From: Pseudomonadota bacterium
GTDB lineage: Bacteria; Pseudomonadota; Gammaproteobacteria; Burkholderiales; Chitinibacteraceae
Direction of reading: 5' to 3'
DNA length: 64,000 nucleotides
Assembly: GCA_018261735.1 (NCBI GenBank)
Contig: JAGTRM010000007.1
Location: forward strand, 1 to 64,000
The position numbers were made by a program, and so were the translations under genes. Shown here in pieces: positions 51,478 to 60,890 of this stretch. Every line of letters starts with the position of its first letter. Positions within the stretch are counted from its first letter, which is position 1. Under the pieces are notes generated by a model. The model did no database searches. It saw only the letters and a program-made list of their open reading frames with translations, and was not told where the DNA came from.

Positions 51478-52053
51478 ATGAAAGCAATTGAAAAATTCCT
51501 GATGCAGGCCATGAACGGCATCATCGTCATCTCGCTCGCGCTGATGGTGATCATGGTCTTCAGCAACGTGGTACTGCGCTATGTATTCAATTCCGGGATC
51601 ACCGCAACCGAAGAGCTGTCGCGCTTCATGTTCCTGTGGCTGATCTTCATCGGCGCGATCGTGGCCATGAAAGAGCGCGCCCACCTCGGCGTCGATACCC
51701 TGATCTCGCGCCTGCCGCGCGGCGGCAAGGTGCTGTTTGTCCTCGTCAGCAACGCGCTGATGCTGTGGGTTTGCTATTTGTTCTTTGTCGGCAGCTGGCG
51801 CCAGACCGTGGTCGGCATGGGCACTGACATGCCGGCCACCGGCATCTCGATGGCCTTCCACTATGCCACGGGTCTCGTCATGAGCGTTGGCATTGCCATC
51901 ATCCTGATCGGCAATACATGGCGTGTACTGACCGGCAAGGCCACCGATGCCGAACTGATCCAGGTGACCGAATCGGAAGAAGTCGAAACGGCAGAGGAAG
52001 CAGGGCAAGAGCTGGCACACGAGGCCATGGCAAACGCCAGGGCCGCCAAGTGA
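51478..52053 (+). CDS. dctQ: TRAP transporter small membrane subunit (DctQ)
   Basis: 191 residues from the ATG with AGAGG 8 bp upstream; the frame is open 27 codons further. Four transmembrane helices: MNGIIVISLALMVIMVFSNV, RFMFLWLIFIGAIVAMKERA, KVLFVLVSNALMLWVCYLFF and FHYATGLVMSVGIAIILIGN. The family motif E-E-L-S-R-F-x-F-x-W occurs as EELSRFMFLW. An unusual Glu-rich tail (ESEEVETAEEAGQELAHEA) follows. Confidence 0.92.
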   Translation: MKAIEKFLMQAMNGIIVISLALMVIMVFSNVVLRYVFNSGITATEELSRFMFLWLIFIGAIVAMKERAHLGVDTLISRLPRGGKVLFVLVSNALMLWVCYLFFVGSWRQTVVGMGTDMPATGISMAFHYATGLVMSVGIAIILIGNTWRVLTGKATDAELIQVTESEEVETAEEAGQELAHEAMANARAAK

Positions 52054-52086
52054 TCGCCACGAAAAAACGATTCAGGAGTAAATGAG

Positions 52087-53364
52087 ATGGTCGTAACCGT
52101 TTTTCTGTCGTCCCTTCTGGGCGCCATGGCGCTGGGCATGCCGATTGCCTTCGCCCTGATGGTGTGCGGCGTTGCGTTGATGCTGCAGATGGGCACTTTC
52201 GATGCGCAATTGATCGCGCAAAACACGATCGATGGTGCCGATAACTTTGTACTGATGGCCGTGCCGTTCTTCATGCTGGCCGGGGAATTCATGAACGCCG
52301 GCGGCCTGTCGCGCCGGATCGTGAACCTGGCCATGGCGCTGGTTGGCCATGTCCGAGGAGGCCTGGGTTTCGTCGCCGTGTTTGCCGCGATCATCATGGC
52401 CAGCCTTTCCGGCTCGGCAGCCGCCGATACCGCAGCCATCGGCGTGTTGCTGATTCCGATGATGAAGGAAGCGGGCTACAGCGTGCCGCGTTCGGCGGGC
52501 CTGATCGCCGCCGGCGGCATCATCGCCCCGGTGATTCCGCCCAGCATCGCCTTCGTGATGTTCGGCGTGGTGGCGCAAGTTTCGATCACCAAGCTCTTCA
52601 TGGCCGGTATCGTTCCTGGCCTGATGATGGGCATCAGCGTGTTGCTGGCCTGGGCATGGGTCATCCGCAAAGACAAGCTGAAAGCCAGTCCGCGCAAGAG
52701 CATGGCCGAAGTTCTCGCCGCAGCCAAGGATGGCGTCTGGGCGCTGGTCATGCCGCTGATCATCATCGTCGGCCTGAAAATGGGCATCTTCACCCCGACC
52801 GAAGCCGCCGTGGTGGCCGCCGTGTACGCGCTGTTCGTCGGCATGTTTGTGTACAAGGAGATCAAGATTGCCGATCTCTACGGATTGCTGCTGAGTGCGG
52901 GCAAGATCACCGCCGTGGTAATGCTGCTGGCCGGCGCCGCAATGGTGTCGTCCTGGCTGATCACCGTCGCCGATCTGCCGGGCCAGTTGGCCGAGATGCT
53001 TTCACCGTTCATGGACAACCAGATCCTGCTGATGGCGATCATCATGATCGTGGTGGTGGCCGTCGGCACCGCCATGGACATGACCCCGACCATCCTGATC
53101 CTGACCCCGGTGCTGATTCCGGTGATCAAGCAGGCCGGCATCGATCCGATCTACTTTGGCGTAGTGTTCGTGATCAACAACGCCATCGGCCTGATCACCC
53201 CGCCGGTCGGCACCACGCTGAACGTGATCTGCGGCGTAGCCAAGGTCAAGATGGACGAGGTGATCGTCGGCGTGATGCCGTTCATGATCGCGGAGCTGAT
53301 CGTGCTGGGCTTGCTGGTGGTCTTCCCGTCACTGGTGCTGGTGCCGCTGCACTGGTTCATGTAA
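52087..53364 (+). CDS. dctM: TRAP transporter large membrane subunit (DctM)
   Basis: 425 residues, about twelve hydrophobic segments. Typical DctM motifs: GMPIAFALMVCGVALMLQMG, VPFFMLAGEFMNAGGLSRRI, GSAAADTAAIGVLLIPMMKE and GLITPPVGTTLNVICGVAKV. It forms the Na+- or H+-driven translocation pathway fed by DctP. Third gene of the operon and followed by a strong terminator. Confidence 0.94.
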   Translation: MVVTVFLSSLLGAMALGMPIAFALMVCGVALMLQMGTFDAQLIAQNTIDGADNFVLMAVPFFMLAGEFMNAGGLSRRIVNLAMALVGHVRGGLGFVAVFAAIIMASLSGSAAADTAAIGVLLIPMMKEAGYSVPRSAGLIAAGGIIAPVIPPSIAFVMFGVVAQVSITKLFMAGIVPGLMMGISVLLAWAWVIRKDKLKASPRKSMAEVLAAAKDGVWALVMPLIIIVGLKMGIFTPTEAAVVAAVYALFVGMFVYKEIKIADLYGLLLSAGKITAVVMLLAGAAMVSSWLITVADLPGQLAEMLSPFMDNQILLMAIIMIVVVAVGTAMDMTPTILILTPVLIPVIKQAGIDPIYFGVVFVINNAIGLITPPVGTTLNVICGVAKVKMDEVIVGVMPFMIAELIVLGLLVVFPSLVLVPLHWFM

Positions 53365-53383
53365 CCGTTTGGATCGCACAGGC

Positions 53384-53415
53384 AAAACCGGAAGGCTCAG
53401 ACCTTCCGGTTTTTT
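53384..53415 (+). terminator. Intrinsic terminator after dctM
   Basis: AAAACCGGAAGG / CCTTCCGGTTTT stem with a CTCAGA loop and a T run, 20 bp past the dctM stop. Confidence 0.9.
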
Positions 53416-53430
53416 ATTGCGGCGGCCTGA

Positions 53431-53690
53431 TCAGGCCCCAGCGTCGGAAGGCGCTCTGTTTTTCCGACGAAATCAGGGTTTGACCGTTCATGGCTGATGA
53501 TGGCCGGCTACGTTGAACCCTTGGACGAACGCCACCGACTGCCATGAAGAAAACCCGAGGGTAGCGTGCGAAACGCGCAGCGTTGCGCAAGTGAATGGTG
53601 ATTCAAATCACCGGCGAGGTATCCCGAAGCGTCAGCCCGCGTTCGCAAGCCTGCCGCTTGCAAACCCTACGCATTGCACAGGCTGCGCTT
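53431..53690. repeat. Direct repeat A (left of the HD-GYP gene)
   Basis: About 260 bp matching 56887-57180 in the same orientation: shared blocks include CAGCGTCGGAAGGCGCT, TTGACCGTTCATGGC, GACGAACGCCACCG, GAATGGTGATTCAAAT, ATCCCGAAGCGTCAG and CTTGCAAACCCTACGCATTG. No coding signal. It fills most of the 400-bp gap between dctM and the HD-GYP gene. Confidence 0.85.
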
Positions 53691-53767
53691 GCTGTGTGAA
53701 GCAGCCGTGTCTCCGGTTATTTTCGTATTTCTCGTGTTATTTCTCGCGACAGATCGTAAACAGGTTC

Positions 53768-56758
53768 TCAACCGATAAACCGGTTGATGTCCACTTCGTC
53801 GATTTGTTCCGGTTTCAGGAAGCGCTCGGCATAACGCCTGTAAGCCCCCGAAGTCAGGAACAGGTCGAACAGATCCGGGTCGATGTGCCGTTTCCGTTTG
53901 AGCGCAGCCATGATGCGCATCGATTCGGACAGCGTCTTGGCTTCCTTGTAGGGCCGGTCTGACGCGGTCAGCGCTTCGAAGATGTCGGCAATGGCCATGA
54001 TGCGGGACGGGATGGAAAGCTCAGCCAGCGTCAGTTTGCGGGGGTAGCCATCGCCAACCAGAGTTTCATGGTGGGTGCCTGCATACTCCGGCACCCGCTT
54101 CAGGTGTTTGGGCAGCGGCAGCTTGTCGAGCATGACGATGGTCTGGATGATGTGCTCGTTGATACTGAAACGTTCCTCCGGGGTGAGCGTACCGTGGGCG
54201 ATGCCAAGGTTGTAGAGCTCGCCAAAGTTGTACAGCGATCGGGGAATCTCCATCCTGATGCCGTATTTCGGATCGAATGCCGAATCCCGCGTGCGCGGTA
54301 CGACATGCCAGGATTGGTCGGCCAGCAGGGATTCCTTCGCGGGCAGCGGCGCAGACGGAAAAGGCTCGCGGCGTCGGGCTTCTTCGTGCGACAGGCCGAG
54401 CCGGTCGTCGAAATGGCGCAGCCAGGTCCGGGCGCCGATCTGCTGCAGGCGCTCGATCCGCTCCGGTGCCATGGCTTCCTCGCCCAGATTGCATTGGGCC
54501 ACGAAAGCGAAATCGTCGAGCAAAGCGTGCTTGCATTCGGCGAACCGGGCATCGGCCTCGCTCGCCGGAGTACCCGCCCCGACCGCTTCAAGACGCTCGA
54601 TCCAGGCATCGCGCAGCAGCACTTCGAAGCGGGTGCGGATCTCGTGGATACGGTTGTAGAGAGTTTCGAGTTTCGTCGCCTTGTCGACCACGTATTCGGG
54701 CGTGGTGACCTTGCCGCAATCGTGCAGCCAGGCCCCGATGCGGAATTCGCGCCATTCGTCCTCGGTCTTGAAGCCGCTCCCCGCCAGCGGCCCATGTTCC
54801 ACTTTGCCCACTTCCTCCGCCAGCATCACCGCCAGCTCCGGCACGCGTTTGCAATGGCCGCCGGTATAGGCGCTCTTGGCGTCGATGGCCTCGGCGATGA
54901 TCTTGATCAGCGAATCCATGAGGATTTTCTGCGCGTCGAGCAGGGTATGGTTTTCCAGCGCCAGCGCGGATTGGGCGGCCAGCGCCTGGACGAAGCCGAT
55001 CAACTCCGGAGGGAAGGGGGTGACGTTGCCGGTTTTCGGATCGAGCGCATTGGTGAACTGCAGGAGCCCGATCACCTCGCCCTCGCGCGGCGAGAGCGGA
55101 ACGGTCAGCAGCGATACGGGGCGGAACCCCGCTTTTTCTCCGTGCAGCCGGATGGCCGAGAGATCGAAGCGCGTTTCGCTGTCGATGTCTGCGATGACCA
55201 CGGTTTCATTGCGCAGCGCAGCGTGCGCGAGATCGAAACGGCTGTCGGGCGAGCCGTCCGCCAGGTAAAGCGGGATTTCCGTGACCGGCGGCGTGGTGTG
55301 GTCTGTCCGCTGGACGAAGACCAGCGTGTCGCGCTCGGTTTTCAGGAACAGCGCGGCCTGGGCGCAATCGGCGATATCCAGTCCACCGAGCAAAATGAGC
55401 TTGAGCAACGCGTCGCGATCCTTTTCACGGCTGAGCAACAGCCCGTATTCCACGAGTTCGGCGAGCTTTTCACGGGCCAGATTCAGGGCCTCGGTATGCA
55501 GCTTGATCGAGTGGTGCATGACCGCCTGGGCATCGCCCAGTGCGTTGATTTCGTAGAGGAAAGAGTCGATGTGATGCGGTTCGCCGGAAAAGTCGAATTG
55601 CTTGATCCTTTCGGAGTCTTGGGCCAGCGCGGCCAGGGAGCGGGAGACCTGGCGCGATCCCAGCAAGGCCAGCGGTACCAGCAGCGCCAATACGCCCAGC
55701 GTGACCAGCAGGACATCGCGCCGGGCATTGTCGATGAGGCCGGCAAAGTCGCTGGCTGGCGCCAGTGCGACGACCTGGAAGCTGGCGCCGCCAATCGCTT
55801 CCGAAACGTACCGGGTCACGACGTATTTTTCGGCGAGAGCGTCTTCGCCAAGGGTGGTGACCTGCGAGGCCATGCCCGAGTTTTTCCCGAACAGCGATTT
55901 CAGGTAGGGATTTTCAATCCGGCTGCTTTCGGTTAAGGGAGGGATGTCCAGACCGGAGAAATGCCGGCCCTTGCCGTGAAACGCCAGCACGCGGCCAGTC
56001 TGGTCGAGTATCAAAATAGCGCCATTGGGAGAGAGCGGCATCCGGGTTAGGAAGGCGTTCAATGAACGCAGACTGATATCACTCGCCAGCACGCCAGCTT
56101 TGTCCGGCAGCGGTAGGGAAAGGGTTAAACCGAGTTCGCCGGTCGAGGCGAAGAAATAGGGAGGCAGAACGGTCAGTGCCCCCGTTTCCATGGCGGCGGT
56201 ATACCAGGGCCGGCGGGTCGGTACATATTGAGTCACAGCTTCGCGCCTAGCCAACGGCTGGCGATTTTCATCCAGGAATTGCCAGGTCTCGCTACGGCTG
56301 CCATCAGGTCGCCGGGAAATATGCCAGATGCTGAAATAAGCATCCTTCGGCGCGTTGAGCGCCGCAGCGATGCGGCTGTCGCGTCGAATGCCGGCAACAT
56401 GAAGAAACTCATCGTTGCCAAGGCCAAAAAAATGCGAATAAATGGTGCTATCTGCTTCGAGGGAGCTGATAAAGGTCGAGACCAGATCGCGCTGGTTTAC
56501 ATGCCCGTCCTTGACGAATGGCTCAAGCCCGGCGCGAACCTGGGCGGAGATGAAGCGCGCGTCCTCGCGCACCATGCCGTCAATCAGTTCGGTTGACTGG
56601 CGGACAATCAGGGCAAACCGCTCACTTGCGTTTTGTTCCGACATGGCCGTGAATTTGCCCAGTACGCTGACGAGGAAAATCCCGGAAAGCCCCAGAACCA
56701 ACCCGATGGTGGTGCTGAGTACCCAGTTCTGGAAACGGATATTGAGCCTGGAAAACAT
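53768..56758 (-). CDS. Cache-HAMP-GAF-HD-GYP c-di-GMP phosphodiesterase-like protein
   Basis: 996 residues from the ATG of MFSRLNIRFQNWVLSTTIGL (a membrane helix). It has a Cache-type extracytoplasmic domain (~40-345; TRRPWYTAAMETG and LGLTLSLPLPDKAGVLASDI), a second helix near 350-370, a HAMP-like region, a GAF domain (~440-600), and an HD-GYP domain with AYTGGHCKRVPELAVMLAEE, the HD pair in GAWLHDCGKVTTPEYV and the GYP loop THHETLVGDGYPRKL. An insertion of ~130 residues lies between HD and GYP halves. Likely degrades c-di-GMP in response to an external ligand. It is isolated between two direct repeats. Confidence 0.9.
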   Translation of the reverse strand: MFSRLNIRFQNWVLSTTIGLVLGLSGIFLVSVLGKFTAMSEQNASERFALIVRQSTELIDGMVREDARFISAQVRAGLEPFVKDGHVNQRDLVSTFISSLEADSTIYSHFFGLGNDEFLHVAGIRRDSRIAAALNAPKDAYFSIWHISRRPDGSRSETWQFLDENRQPLARREAVTQYVPTRRPWYTAAMETGALTVLPPYFFASTGELGLTLSLPLPDKAGVLASDISLRSLNAFLTRMPLSPNGAILILDQTGRVLAFHGKGRHFSGLDIPPLTESSRIENPYLKSLFGKNSGMASQVTTLGEDALAEKYVVTRYVSEAIGGASFQVVALAPASDFAGLIDNARRDVLLVTLGVLALLVPLALLGSRQVSRSLAALAQDSERIKQFDFSGEPHHIDSFLYEINALGDAQAVMHHSIKLHTEALNLAREKLAELVEYGLLLSREKDRDALLKLILLGGLDIADCAQAALFLKTERDTLVFVQRTDHTTPPVTEIPLYLADGSPDSRFDLAHAALRNETVVIADIDSETRFDLSAIRLHGEKAGFRPVSLLTVPLSPREGEVIGLLQFTNALDPKTGNVTPFPPELIGFVQALAAQSALALENHTLLDAQKILMDSLIKIIAEAIDAKSAYTGGHCKRVPELAVMLAEEVGKVEHGPLAGSGFKTEDEWREFRIGAWLHDCGKVTTPEYVVDKATKLETLYNRIHEIRTRFEVLLRDAWIERLEAVGAGTPASEADARFAECKHALLDDFAFVAQCNLGEEAMAPERIERLQQIGARTWLRHFDDRLGLSHEEARRREPFPSAPLPAKESLLADQSWHVVPRTRDSAFDPKYGIRMEIPRSLYNFGELYNLGIAHGTLTPEERFSINEHIIQTIVMLDKLPLPKHLKRVPEYAGTHHETLVGDGYPRKLTLAELSIPSRIMAIADIFEALTASDRPYKEAKTLSESMRIMAALKRKRHIDPDLFDLFLTSGAYRRYAERFLKPEQIDEVDINRFIG

Positions 56759-56886
56759 GATGCGCCCCGGCGCCGGCAGTAGTTTCCAGTGTAGTTGATC
56801 ACCCGGAAAGTATTCCTGCCGCGGCCTGACCGATTCGGGCGCGTGGCCGCGGGGCTTCAATCACCCGGATACGGCCTGTCAGTTTT

Positions 56887-57180
56887 TCAGCCCAGCGTCG
56901 GAAGGCGCTACGCTTTTCCAACGAAATCAGGGCTGCGGGTTGACCGTTCATGGCGGAGTGTGGCCGGCTGCTTGGCGCCCTTCGACGAACGCCACCGTGA
57001 CATCACCACGAAGAAAACCCGATGGTAGCGTGTGAAACGCGCAGCGTTGTGACCGAAGGAAATCCCTTTTCGGGACGCACGGGAATGGTGATTCAAATTA
57101 CCAGCGAAGCATCCCGAAGCGTCAGTCCGCGTTCGCAAGCCTACCGCTTGCAAACCCTACGCATTGCACAGGCTGAGCTT
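56887..57180. repeat. Direct repeat B (right of the HD-GYP gene)
   Basis: Second copy of direct repeat A, about 294 bp, differing by small changes and by an insertion of about 30 bp around 57051-57085. Together with A it brackets the HD-GYP gene, so the 3.4-kb segment could be lost or duplicated by homologous recombination. Confidence 0.85.
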
Positions 57181-57327
57181 TGCGGACGAATACCCCTATA
57201 AGCCAGCTACGAAGAAAGCCCAATGGTAGGGCGGCCTCGCCGCGAAGCGGCAGCCCGCCGAATCACGATTGCCGAAGGCTACACAAAGAACCACCGCAAT
57301 CTACTGAAACGAGTTTGAATTTCCAAC

Positions 57328-57488
57328 ATTGTTTCGTTCGGGTCAATCATTGCCACTCATTCGGCGCACTGCGCTGCGCTTCGAGTGCGCCTTCCGGCCT
57401 TGAATTAGGAATTTTGTTTCGTACGGATCAATCATCGCCCCATTCGGCGCACTGCGCGTCGCTTATTGCATCTTACGGGCTTGAACCA
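57328..57488. repeat. Imperfect tandem duplication of about 84 bp
   Basis: Two adjacent copies, starting at 57328 and 57412, share TTGTTTCGT, GATCAATCAT (GGTCAATCAT in copy 1), ATTCGGCGCACTGCGC and a weaker CTT-C-GG-CTTGAA end. The interval 57181-57492 shows no gene. Confidence 0.65.
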
Positions 57489-57492
57489 ATTA

Positions 57493-58320
57493 CTATAGGG
57501 ATTCTGCCATTTTCTCAATGGCACGCCTAAATGAAACGCGAACAATACTTCCATTTTGAAGGCAAACAACATGACCGAGATCATATTCACCTTCATTTGG
57601 GAAGTTCTCTGTGCTAGCGGGGACATTAAGCATGCCCATGTAATAACCCAAGACGCCAACAAAGATGCTAATATTTTCAGGGCCAGGCACTAGGCCAACA
57701 ACTGATGAGTTGCCGAGCATTCCACATAGCATTCGGAAAACCTCAAGATCCGGATTTTCATCCTGATTGAAGCGGTCATCAACTCGCGTTGATATTTTTG
57801 TTACTTGAGATGATAAATTTCTTAGATCATGATTCATAATGAACCGAATTTCATCATGCTTCACATGCTTCCTAAATAATTCTCCATACACAAAATAGCC
57901 AGCAGATAATGCTACTTTTGCAACGAATTTTAGGCCGACATCTATATCAAGCGAGACAGAAATCTGCAATGTTCTTTTGCCTGGAAGATGTTGCTTTGTT
58001 ATTGGGCACCAAATCTTCAAACCTTCATGCCTATCAAAAGCCACTTGTACAGGTTTGCCTGTGGATGTGTCAGTTGATTTTTTTGCTACTGCTTTTGGTT
58101 TTTTGTTACTGTGGCCTCTGACGTCTAATTCATTTCTCTTCATTAGAATTAGGAAGTCGTTGGCTAATGCGCCGTCAATTTTTGAGCCAACCTTAGAGTT
58201 GAAATCTTTGCAAACTGGAATTTCAAATCCATCTAAGCCACCAAGCGATAATGGGATGATGTGCTCCCTGTTTGCTTCTGATTCACTTATTTCTCGATTG
58301 GTGTATGGGCAGTAAATCAC
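57493..58320 (-). CDS. HNH-type endonuclease-like protein
   Basis: 275 residues from the GTG with AGGGG upstream (a TTG five codons earlier is less likely). The N-terminal AVIYCPYTNREISESEANRE-HIIP segment has a C-x2-(T/C) start and the REHIIPLSLGG core of HNH nucleases, followed by an N in KDFNSKVGSKID, as in HNH families. The rest (~50-275) is not recognised. The gene is AT-rich against GC-rich neighbours, suggesting lateral acquisition. Cellular role unknown; a defence or mobile-element function is possible. Confidence 0.72.
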   Translation of the reverse strand: MIYCPYTNREISESEANREHIIPLSLGGLDGFEIPVCKDFNSKVGSKIDGALANDFLILMKRNELDVRGHSNKKPKAVAKKSTDTSTGKPVQVAFDRHEGLKIWCPITKQHLPGKRTLQISVSLDIDVGLKFVAKVALSAGYFVYGELFRKHVKHDEIRFIMNHDLRNLSSQVTKISTRVDDRFNQDENPDLEVFRMLCGMLGNSSVVGLVPGPENISIFVGVLGYYMGMLNVPASTENFPNEGEYDLGHVVCLQNGSIVRVSFRRAIEKMAESL

Positions 58321-58482
58321 TGCGTTACCCCTCAAGCACTATAACGTGAAGTCGACACCAAGTGGTGTCATAAAAAATAGCACACCGAGTGTCGGATAAA
58401 AATTTAAACAGGACAAGTGAGGATAAAAGCTCATCCAGATTGGCCGAAAACAAACAATTCCCTCGACCAAGAAATCCCCATC

Positions 58483-58851
58483 TCACCCCTCCGGCCGCCG
58501 CCACATCCAGACCGCCACCGCCGCCATCAAAACGGTCACCAGCACCTTGATCCACACCGCCAGCGCGGTATGCCACAGCACGATGCTGCTTGCCGTCATC
58601 ATCACGATCGCCAGCGATTTGGCCTTGCGCGGTATCGCGCCCTGCTCGCGCCAGCGCCGGATCGGCGGGCCGAAATGGGTATGGGCCAGCAACCAGGCTT
58701 CCAGTTTGGGCCAGCCATGACCGGCGGCCCAGGCCGCGACCAGCAGGAACGGCACCGTGGGCAGGCCCGGCACCACGATGCCCACCAGGCCCAGCGCCAC
58801 GCAGGCCAGCGCCAGCGCACGCCAGAGCAGGATTACCAGGCGGCGGACCAT
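58483..58851 (-). CDS. DUF454 (YbaN-like) small membrane protein
   Basis: 122 residues from the ATG with GGGAG 7 bp upstream. DUF454 hallmarks: ALGLVGIVVPGLPTVPFLLV (PGLPTxPF), AAWAAGHGWPKLEAWLLAHT, HFGPPIRRWREQGAIPRKAK. Family function is unknown. It begins 34 bp after the draT stop on the same strand, so it is probably co-transcribed with draT. Confidence 0.9.
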   Translation of the reverse strand: MVRRLVILLWRALALACVALGLVGIVVPGLPTVPFLLVAAWAAGHGWPKLEAWLLAHTHFGPPIRRWREQGAIPRKAKSLAIVMMTASSIVLWHTALAVWIKVLVTVLMAAVAVWMWRRPEG

Positions 58852-58885
58852 GCCCAAGCTCCCGATAGAGCGGGAAATCCGCCAC

Positions 58886-59785
58886 TCATTGCGGCAACAC
58901 CCCGTAGACCCCGCCGATCACCAGCCACTCGCCCTCGCCCTGCAGCTTGCCCGGCAACACGTCGGCGCAGCAGAAGACCTTGGCAAGCGGCACTTCGGTG
59001 GCAAACACGGTATCGCCGAATTCGCCGGCGCGCTCCGCGTCGGTGCTGAACGAGTTGACATTGTTGAGCAGCACCAGCGTTTCGCCGTCTTTCTGGCCGA
59101 GCTTTTCATGCGCCTGCCAGCCGTTCACGCCGCGGTAGAGGCGGAAGTGGGTTTTGTCGGGAAAGCGACGAACCAGTTCGCTCTGGGTGTAGGTGTAGAC
59201 GAGGTCGAGCTGGGCTTCGAGCGCATTGGTGTTGTAAAGCCCGGTTGCGCGCTGTTCCAGGTAGTGCTGGTAGGTCGGCTCGGAGAGATCGCGGATCGGC
59301 GCGCCGTGATAGCGCGGCAACAGGCCAAAGCGCGATTCGGCCCAGGCCTTGAGCACCGCGCCTTCGATCTGGTCCGAGTTGAAATGCCAGCCGCGGATCA
59401 GCTTCAGATAGTTGAGCTTGCCGCGGTTTTTCTTGATCCCCTCGGTCAAGCCGGCCTCCTCCAGCGAATCCAGCCGGAAGCTCTCAGTCATGTACTGATG
59501 AAAGTGCCGGTTGCGCTCGGCGGGATCGTTGCAGCGTGCCAGCAACTCGAAAAAATCACGATGCAGCTCGGCCACACTGTCGATTTCAAGGCGCGAGGGA
59601 TGCTTCTGGAAGGTGAGGCTGCCCAGGATCACTGCCGGCAGGTTGCAGCGGTTGATCGGCAGGCGCGCCGACGCTGGCAACGAGGGATTGTCGGCATTTG
59701 CCGCTTTGTCGCTGACCCGACAGTGAGCGGGGTCTTTGTCGGATGCCACACTGCCAACCACATCATTCATTTTATTTTTTTCCAT
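58886..59785 (-). CDS. draT: NAD+--dinitrogen-reductase ADP-D-ribosyltransferase
   Basis: 299 residues. DraT signatures: LPINRCNLPAVILGSLTFQK, PRYHGAPIRDLSEPTYQHYL, FRLYRGVNGWQAHEKL, LLNNVNSFSTDAERAGEFGD and VFATEVPLAKVFCCADVLPG. The R-Y-R-G, S-F-S-T and downstream E line up with the R-S-E triad of mono-ADP-ribosyltransferases. DraT inactivates NifH by ADP-ribosylating Arg101 on ammonium or energy down-shift. It is divergent from nifH; a NifA-type upstream site for nifH lies in the first codons of draT. The partner draG is 21 kb away. Confidence 0.95.
   Translation of the reverse strand: MEKNKMNDVVGSVASDKDPAHCRVSDKAANADNPSLPASARLPINRCNLPAVILGSLTFQKHPSRLEIDSVAELHRDFFELLARCNDPAERNRHFHQYMTESFRLDSLEEAGLTEGIKKNRGKLNYLKLIRGWHFNSDQIEGAVLKAWAESRFGLLPRYHGAPIRDLSEPTYQHYLEQRATGLYNTNALEAQLDLVYTYTQSELVRRFPDKTHFRLYRGVNGWQAHEKLGQKDGETLVLLNNVNSFSTDAERAGEFGDTVFATEVPLAKVFCCADVLPGKLQGEGEWLVIGGVYGVLPQ
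59707..59722 (+). promoter_or_regulatory. NifA upstream activating sequence for nifH
   Basis: TGTCGCTGACCCGACA matches TGT-N10-ACA exactly, about 110 bp upstream of the -24/-12 promoter and inside the draT coding start. A second, imperfect copy (TGT..ACT) starts at 59737. Confidence 0.75.
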
Positions 59786-59818
59786 TTATTTTCAACGACT
59801 TGATGTTTTTTTGCAGGA

Positions 59819-59834
59819 TTGGCACGGCTATTGC
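59819..59834 (+). promoter_or_regulatory. Sigma-54 (-24/-12) promoter of nifHDK
   Basis: TTGGCACGGCTATTGC fits the YTGGCACG-N4-TTGC consensus, with GG at 59821-59822 and GC at 59833-59834. The expected start of transcription is about 59845, 69 bp before the nifH ATG. Confidence 0.9.
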
Positions 59835-59901
59835 GATCTATAGGGCGTGGCAGGCCGAAATGTAACACCGAAAGCGGCCTTCAACCCGTGTTCAACTGTA
59901 A

Positions 59902-60791
<890 letters not shown>

Positions 60792-60792
<1 letters not shown>

Positions 60793-60830
60793 TGCCCGGC
60801 CGGGCATGTGCCCCGCTCGCCTGAGCGGGG
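60792..60830 (+). other. Paired hairpins in the nifH-nifD gap
   Basis: A perfect 16-bp palindrome ATGCCCGGCCGGGCAT (60792-60807) and a stem CCCCGCTC / GAGCGGGG (60811-60830) right after the nifH stop, without a T run. They may stabilise the nifH message or partly terminate, giving more nifH than nifDK. Confidence 0.6.
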
Positions 60831-60890
60831 CTGGCATGAAAACGCAACGCGCTCAGTCCGCAGATTAGCGGCGGCGCACAGGAGAACACC

